From assembly GCA_019426215.1 (NCBI GenBank), contig CM033395.1, forward strand, positions 15,738,569 through 15,802,568: DNA of 64,000 bases, in the 5' to 3' direction. Position 1 is the stretch's first letter; the number at the start of each line of letters is the position of its first letter. A program made the translations under genes and the position numbers. The notes beneath the pieces were generated by a model. That model saw only the letters and a program-made list of their open reading frames with translations, did not search any database and was not told where the DNA came from. Positions 57,578 to 64,000 of this stretch are shown here, piece after piece. Source of the DNA: Buddleja alternifolia (Eukaryota; Streptophyta; Magnoliopsida; Lamiales; Scrophulariaceae).

Positions 57578-59470
57578 ATACCAATTTGGACTCATGTTTT
57601 AAGTGTACCAATTTAACGCTTGAACTTTTTAATCTGTACCAAATGTATTCTTTTTGATTAAATTGAAAAATTTACTTACATCCACCACCTCTAAGCGTTT
57701 ATCTTCTAACAACAGCCTGCACGAATGCTCTAATTGCTTGTAAATACATCTTTAATCAAGTATTATGATAAAAGTCTAATAAAAGACTAGATGAAATTCG
57801 TCCATACATTTGTAGAAAAAGGTATAACTCTTATGATATTTATTTTAGGAGATCAATGAAAAATGCTAAATTGTAGAGTTAGATGTCTCTTAAAACACTT
57901 TAAAAAAATCCTAATTTTTATATTATAAATATAAAAATATTGTCATTTTGTAAATAGGTCATAAATTTCCAAATGCATAATTTTAATAGACACATTGAGG
58001 GACGTAATTTTTTTTTTTCCTTTTCGTTTGAAGGAGGTTCAAATTCAACTATAAAATCCAAGTTATATATTAGTAGTATAATTTATTTTTTTTGTCTGTG
58101 AAAAATCAAATGGTAAGACATCATATATTAATTTTGACTTTAGAATTTTATAAGAATTATGTATCCGAGAATATGTCTTTCCACTTAGGACTGTAAATGA
58201 GCTCAAATTGGCTCGAATCTCATAAGCCCGACTTGATAATTTTTAAGCCGAGCTTTATACAAGCTGGGCCCAAGCCGGGCTAGAACCCAAGGATAAGGTT
58301 TGAATTTGAATTCAAGCCAAGAGTGAGCGAGAGTAGGCTCGACTTGAATTGAGCTCGGGATTGTAAAAGAAAATATATACATGTATATATATGTTTTATA
58401 TATTATATACAAAAATCAATCAACATTCAATTCTAAAATTTCCTAATATAGAATACTATACTCAAGAAATTTATAAAGTAAAAAATTATCAATTTAAACC
58501 TATCGGACCGTATCCAATACAAACATATGACAATTCACATAAAGTGACATTGAGAGCTGATAACTTTTATCTTTGAGAATTGTATTTCATTTATTTCTTT
58601 TCACAACTCAAGACAAAAGCAAAAATTTTTGTAAGTAAGTTTATCATAAATTTAGTTATATTTTTTTTCAATCTTAAATAATGTGTGGAGCATATGTTAC
58701 AATGAATGAGATATTTCAAGATACATTTTAGTAATAATTTGTCATCAAAACATGGATGATGATGATTTTTGTATGTTTTTAAGATTGTTATTTTTTCAAT
58801 TTATATATTAGATTACTTTATTACTTAAAATTTTTCAAAAGAGGATAAATTCGGGCCGGCTCGGGCTCGGCTTGAAGCTCGTACTAATGTTCAAACTGAA
58901 CCCGAACTTTGAAATAAAAAGCTCATGCAAATTCAAGTTTTGGTGATAAAAACTCGCATAATATCAAGTCAAGCGTGAGTTTGACCAGACTCGGTTAGCT
59001 CAGCTTTATTGCCAAGCTAATAATCCACTTTGTAAGAATATTTTCAGATTTATGCACTTAAGTAAATATCTAAATATTAACGTATACTCTTTGCTTTTTA
59101 ATAAATAAGAGTTAATTTTTAATTTTGATCTTTTACTTGATTTTAATTCATTTTGTATATTATGAAAAAAAGAAGAGGCTAGAATTAGTTCTCAAGAATC
59201 GTGTATTTTCGAGTAAAGTACATGGATAAAGGTGTCAGATTTTTTAGTAAAATATTATCAAGTCTTTGCCCAAATATATTAGAGGATGCATTTGCCGAAT
59301 CAAAGTTTAGGGAAGTGGGTGTTAAAAGTAGAAAGCTTAGAGGGGGTGTATAAATATTTTGTTTTGAAACGAGGGAGTTTGCTAAAAAATGGTCAAATTT
59401 GGTATATATTAAGAAGTTTTAAGTATCAAATTGGTACACATAAAAGTTTAGGGTCCACATTAGTACCAAA
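57578..59470. mobile_element. Long inverted-repeat element (possible Mutator-like or fold-back), interrupted
   Basis: About 190-200 bases at 57578-57770 match the reverse complement of about 59270-59470. Shared phrases include GTGTACCAATTT and TATACCAA(A/T)TT, then CC(A/C)CCTCTAAGC further in. The core has no coding capacity and carries an hAT-like insertion at 58197-59022. Target duplications were not identified, so the class is uncertain. Confidence 0.5.
58197..59022. mobile_element. Non-autonomous hAT-like element rich in GAGCTC/GGCTCG
   Basis: The left end (TTAGGACTGTAAATGAGCTC) resembles the reverse complement of the right end (CTTGGCAATAAAGCTGAGCT). Subterminal sequence is rich in GAGC and GGCTCG. 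Flanks TTCCACTT (58189-58196) and ATCCACTT (59023-59030) form an 8-base duplication with one change, as expected for hAT insertions. No transposase is encoded. Confidence 0.55.
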
Positions 59471-59580
59471 CCACTAGTCTATGGTCAAAAAATCTTTTTC
59501 CCCGTTCTGTGCAATTGATCGCATGTTCATAGGCCAGGTAACAGAGTTGCCTGTACTCTTGCTAGATTAATTTCATCTTT

Positions 59581-59835
59581 TTTTTTTTTTTTTTAGAATT
59601 CCCAGGATAAATCTCCGTCAATTACCCAGCAGAGCAAACTTGCCAATACGCAATAGTCTGCAAACCACGTATGGGGATAATCCACCTTAGATTTCCCATA
59701 GGCGACGGGCTCGCTATCGCAGGGGCCCCCAAGGCAGGACGGATGAGTAAACTCCTCAGACCAAGCATCACCTGGGTTTCGAACTCGGGTGGGTTCTCAC
59801 GGCGGAAGCCTTGTGGACCATTGGACCACATCCCT
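59581..59835 (-). mobile_element. tRNA-derived SINE with poly(A) tail and 22-base target duplication
   Basis: On the minus strand it starts AAAGGGATGTGGTCCAATGG (box A-like TGGTCCAATGG), has box B GAGTTCGAAACC, and ends in a 14-base poly(A) seen as T at 59581-59594. The flanks are copies of TTGCT(A/T)GATTAATTTCAT plus CTTT at 59559-59580 and 59836-59857, differing at one base. The near-identical duplication implies a fairly recent insertion. Confidence 0.9.
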
Positions 59836-60015
59836 TTGCTTGATTAATTTCATCTTTGTATTTTGTTTTTTCTATTATTTCGAATTCTGCGACTTTGTTG
59901 ATTTTGGTAGACTCCACCTCTTAATATAAGTTCTATCGTTAAGTTTCAAAGACAAAAGGATGATATTTCTAAAGCGTTTTGACGAAAATACATTACAAAA
60001 GCCCATTTTTTGAAG

Positions 60016-60270
60016 GGAAAATTACACAGCCACCTTACTTATCATGTAATTACCAAAAATTCTCCACTTATTGAAAATTACCAATACACCCCCGATGTTA
60101 ATGATTTCTTATAATTACACCCCCTGTATGTTTAAAAATTCTTACAATTTCACTCCTCGTAAACTTTACGAATAGACCCCTTGAGGGGGGTGTATTGATA
60201 ATTTTCAATAAGTGAGGGGAGGTTTTGGTAATTATACAATAAGTGAGGGGGTTTGTGTGTAATTTTCTCT
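60016..60270. mobile_element. Fold-back (hairpin) MITE
   Basis: Arms of about 80 bases (60016-60093 and 60186-60270) are inverted copies: GGAAAATTACACA on the left and TGTGTAATTTTC on the right, with ACTTATTGAAAATTA repeated inside. A 90-base loop separates them. Noncoding. Transcribed, it would form a long hairpin. Confidence 0.75.
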
Positions 60271-60601
60271 AAAATGAAGGACAATATTGTATACCACCTT
60301 TTTGGTATCACAATCTTTTCACATCTCTTTAATATAGAAAGTATTGATGTATTAAAGTCATCAAAATCAATTAAATATAAGAAATTGTCAAAATTATGGG
60401 AAGTAAAAATCTAAATAACCTAAATATAAAGGGTGGCATATAATATTGCTTTTTAAATAAATTTCCAAACATTCTTCGTAAGTGCCAATATTCTTTTCTT
60501 GAAGATATCACTTGTCCACGCGCCCCGAGCTAACAGTAACATGCTATCACTTATTCTTTAGATGTAGTTTCACCAAAGAAATCTTACAAGAAAGTTGGAT
60601 C

Positions 60602-61250
60602 CAAGGTATTAAATTTCGGTATCGGTATCAATATCGGGATAGTAAATTTACTGAAATTTCGATGGAAATTTTGGGAAAATTCAAAATTTCGATTTCGATT
60701 TTAAAGAAATCATGGATATTTATAGAAATATTTGGAAATTTACAACGAAACTGTGTAACTTTAAATATCATAATTATGCATCTTTTACATAAATAATATT
60801 ATATATATAATGTATGTATAATGCATTTTGTCAAGTAGTATGATTAAAATCTGTGGCGAAAAATATAAAATAAATATGATTTGAGAGTAAAGTAATAACC
60901 AAATCTCCTAGGAATTTCACTGAAACAAAATATCACAAATTTAATACAAAACATTATTTAAAACCACATTATTTTAAATTTTGAAATATTTTGAGTTTGG
61001 CCGAAATTTCGGGGTATTTCAGGAATTTCGGGAAATTTCGGTAGATATTTAACAAAGTAATTTTATTAAGAATTCAAGATTTCGGGAAATATTGGAAACA
61101 TTGGTAAATATCGAGAAACATAGAAAATATCAAAAAAATTTGATAGATACTCTGCAAAATTGGATCGAAGGTGAGATTTCGCTTCGAAACTCCTGAAAAT
61201 CCGAAATTTCGGTCAAAATTTTGAGGTTTCGGAGGATATTTAAGACCATG
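60602..61250. mobile_element. Non-autonomous hAT-like element with AAATTTCG subrepeats
   Basis: Perfect 8-base flanking repeats GTTGGATC (60594-60601 and 61251-61258). Terminal inverted repeats CAAGGTATTAAAT and, from the right end, CATGGTCTTAAAT. These are hAT-type features (8-base duplication, CA.GG ends). The interior has many copies of GGAAATTTCGG-like sequence in both halves and no coding region. Confidence 0.8.
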
Positions 61251-61258
61251 GTTGGATC

Positions 61259-61653
61259 AAACTGCAAATTGGATGCAAGAAAGATACCTGGGAGGACAAT
61301 GTACTTTGGGTGAGTCGAATCAGTAAAGGGGGAACGGGTAATTCTATGGTGGATCGGGAACACTATTTTCACCACATAAACACTTGGGGTGGGGTGGAGT
61401 GATTTACACAGGGTAAGGTGGATGTGAAAATCACCCTATATTCATTGTAAATGTATTGATAGTGATGGCAAACCTAATTTCCTAAGAAAGACAAAAATAA
61501 AAGACAAAAAATAAAGTGCTGCAACTTTTCTGATTCCTTTTCATCCACCAACGTTCAGTAAATACAAAAATATTCAAATGGCTGAAATTAAAAATATCTA
61601 GGGACAGCTGTCCTCTTAATTACTCACATGCTGAAATAAGATAAAGTACTATT
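61259..61653. other. Noncoding stretch beside the chromovirus
   Basis: No gene is seen. It should hold the polypurine tract and perhaps the 3' LTR of the minus-strand chromovirus, but I could not define LTR ends because the partner LTR is outside the window. Confidence 0.35.
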
Positions 61654-62348
61654 TTAGAGCAATACATAATCCTTGAGCCAGTTGGGCTTTCTTTTAATTC
61701 TTGTGGGCCTCTCAACATTATCTATTTGCAAAGGCCCATCTCTTAATTCAGGTCCGATTGTATCATTACCCGGCCCGTGGAGAATGACCTTGTCCTCAAG
61801 GTCAAAAGTGGGAAAAGTCTTTTGAAATCACTTAAAGAAACCCATGTGCTTTCCTGTGCAGTCAGATTTTGCCATTGTACTAAAAGGTGGGTCTCTTCTC
61901 CTTTTCTTGTCTCAACCCGGCGAGATCTAAGAATGGAGCTAGGTTTGAGAGGTGTTCGAGTCGCATCAATGGAGGGCGGAAAAGGCGCAATTGTGAAGAG
62001 AGGTGTTCCTCGACATGGTTTCAAGAGGGAAATGTGGAAGACTCGGTGGATTTTCGCATCCTCGGGCAGATCGAGTTCGTAAGCGACGGATCCGATACGG
62101 CGAGTGATTTGATATGGCCCATAGTAGCGGCGACTTAGCTTGTGGGTGAAGCGTTTTGCAACTGATAATTGCCGGTAAGGTTGAAGGCGTAAGTAGACCC
62201 AGTCACCGACTTCAAAGCTTTTGTCGGATCTATGTTTGTTGGCTTGATCTATCATCCTTTGTCGAGCTTTGTGAAGGTTGAGTTTGAGTGTTGCTAAAAT
62301 TTGTTGTCTTTGTAACAAGGAGTCATCGAGAGACGCGACTGAAGCGGA
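61654..62348 (-). pseudogene. Chromovirus pol C-terminus with chromodomain
   Basis: Continuation of the pol polyprotein after a TGA. The integrase C-terminal region (KHRSDKSFEVGDWVYLRLQP and YYGPYQITRRIG, about 62120-62240) is followed by a chromodomain (KPSSILRSRR, LLVQWQNLTAQESTW, about 61830-61930), which targets integration to particular chromatin. One base is missing near 61808-61815: the observed frame ends at 61743, while the next frame carries a typical basic tail (KRKPNWLKDYVLL) ending at 61654. Confidence 0.85.
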
Positions 62349-63998
62349 TCAGGCTTTGTACAGGAAGATGGTCGGAGGGGTTCGACCGTATAAAGCTTGA
62401 AACGGCGACATGCCGATAGCAGAGTGCCACGACGTGTTATACCAATATTCGGCGAGATGGAGGAACTTGACCCACTGATTTGGCTGATCTCCGGCGAAGC
62501 ATCTGAGGTACGTCTCCAAGCAGCGATTTAAGACCTCGGTTTGACCGTCCGTTTGAGGATGGTAAGCACTACTCATGGCTAATGTGGTCCCCTGCAATTT
62601 AAATAATTGTTTCCAGAAATGACTTAGAAAAAGTGGATCCCTGTCACTAACTATCGTTTTCGGTATTCCATGGAGCCTTACAATCTCCATAGAAAAAATG
62701 GAGGCCAGAGAGACAGCTGTGGAATGAGGCGGAAGAGCTATGAAATGAGCAAATTTAGTCAACCGATCAACAACCACCCAAACAGCCGTTTTACCAAAGG
62801 ATGAAGGTAAGTGAGTAATAAAATCCATACTAATCTCCTCCCACACTTGTTGAGGTATAGACAGTGGTTGTAAGTTTCCATAAGGTTTATGAGTCACACT
62901 CTTGACTTGTTGGCAGATGTGGCATTTCTGGATGTGTGTTTTGACGTCGCGTTTCATAGCCGGCCAGTAGAAGGATGAGGAGAGACGGACAAATGTTGCT
63001 TGAATACCGGAGTGACCCGCTACTGCTGAGTCGTGAAATTCAATGAGTAAAGAACCCTGTAATCCGGAATCTGTAGGGATAAAGATGCGTTTTTTAAAGT
63101 AAATAATGCCAGTAGAAATTTCAAAAACTTCCTGTAATGTTGGATCTGTCTGAACTTTGGAAAAGAATTGTTGACCACTGGGATTGTTGGTGTAGAAAGT
63201 GCGTAATTGCTCGATGATGGCACATGAGGGGCTGGAAATGGCGACAAGAGATGCTGTCGGTTCATCTGGAATACGGGATAAGGCATCCGCGACACAATTT
63301 TGTTTCCCAGGTTGGTACAAAATAACATAGTCATACCCCAGTAGTTTCGTCAACCATTTCTGTTGCTCCGGTGTCTGAATGTGTTGGGTTAGAAGGCTTC
63401 GCAAGCTTTGCTGATCTGTGAATATTCGAAATTGTCGGCCAAGTAAATATTGACGCCATTTTTTTACAGCTTCTGTGATGGCGTACATTTCGCGAACATA
63501 AGTGGAGGAAAAGCGAAGTCGAGGGCATAACTTTTTGCTGAAAAAGGCGACTGGTCGAGACTCTTGAGAGAGAACTACCCCTACTCCTGATCCTGAAGCA
63601 TCAGTATGCAAATCAAAAGAAAGTGCAAAGTCCGGGAGCCGTAAGACCGGAAGAGTAGTCATAGCAATTTTCAAATTTGTAAAAGCATCTGTAGCTTGTA
63701 AATCCCAATTGAAAGAATCCTTCTTTAATAGATCGGTTAATGGGCCCGCTATCGTGGCGTAATTGCGAACAAATCGACGATAGTAGCCCATTAGCCCCAA
63801 AAAACCACGTAACGCAGAAATTGACCTTGGCTGGGGCCAGTCCAATATGGCCTGTATTTTACCGGGATCCGCAGCGACCCCATTTGCCGAAATTACATGA
63901 CCCAAATAGTCCACACTAGTAGTACCAAAAGTGCATTTAGAATATTTCAGAAAATAGTGATTAGTGGCTAACAATTGAAAAACCTCGTGTAAATGCAA
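62349..63998 (-). pseudogene. pol: Ty3/gypsy chromovirus pol: RT end, RNase H, integrase (partial)
   Basis: Cut by the window edge at the right. In protein order: the RT thumb (YLGHVIS, about 63925; LRGFLGLMGYYRRFV, about 63800), RNase H (FDLHTDASGSGVGVVL, about 63615; FTDQQSLRSLL, about 63415), the integrase zinc finger (HSGIQATFVRL, CHICQQVK, about 62900-63020) and the core DDE in ISMDFITHLP, VSDRDPLF and YHPQTDGQTE. Order RT-RNase H-integrase and the downstream chromodomain fix the lineage; it resembles Reina/CRM-like chromoviruses. The single TGA at 62349-62351 interrupts an otherwise continuous frame. Confidence 0.9.
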
Positions 63999-64000
63999 TA

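Overview
This is repeat-rich nuclear DNA from a flowering plant. No ordinary host protein gene could be supported anywhere in the 64 kb. Nearly everything is nested retrotransposons, followed from about 55.7 kb by a stretch of intergenic DNA holding a decayed tRNA-Arg gene, two SINEs and several small DNA-transposon derivatives, and then a Ty3/gypsy chromovirus that runs off the right edge. The features that point to a plant are Ty1/copia elements of SIRE/Maximus type primed by initiator tRNA-Met, an Athila-like Ty3/gypsy element, a plant L1-type LINE, hAT-like non-autonomous elements and an Arg(TCG) tRNA. The species cannot be named from the sequence.

Layout and order of insertion. The oldest recognisable layer is a minus-strand LINE. 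Its ORF1 starts at 55738 and its ORF2 runs off into other insertions at 17251. Three elements split it. Copia element E (33072-55197, + strand) and Athila-like element F (20061-32310, - strand) both cut ORF1. Copia element D (12932-17250, - strand) cuts ORF2. Each was then hit again. SIRE-like element B (37033-50265) and a SINE (35627-35808) sit in the leader of E. SIRE-like element C (6126-12931) sits in the gag of D. SIRE-like element A (1-6125) and an LTR-like insertion G (8564-10696) sit inside the third ORF of C. The 5' parts of A and C lie left of the window.

Elements A, B and C are the most informative part. B is very young: its retained LTR parts differ at about three positions in 955 bases. 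It carries gag, a full-domain copia pol and, downstream of pol in the position where SIRE elements carry an envelope-like gene, a very long third ORF. Homologous third ORFs occur in A (1.3 thousand codons, nearly intact) and C (one frame with many stops). The product has an N-terminal globular region, a central conserved region, a C-terminal coiled coil, a lysine-rich nuclear-localisation-like patch and a conserved C-terminal block. I see no signal peptide or membrane segment. Comparing the three copies reveals a short intron in B and C that is exactly absent from A. The same elements carry many copies of the short motif AGCGT/AGCGC, including clusters in the LTR upstream of the TATA box, and a compensated RNA hairpin near the LTR 3' end.

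On the right, 55.7-61.6 kb is AT-rich intergenic DNA with two hAT-like elements (58197-59022 and 60602-61250, each with 8-base target duplications), a long inverted-repeat element (57578-59470), a fold-back element (60016-60270), a minus-strand SINE (59581-59835) and the tRNA-Arg relic (56702-56775). The chromovirus pol (61654-63998 and beyond) has one nonsense codon and one frameshift.
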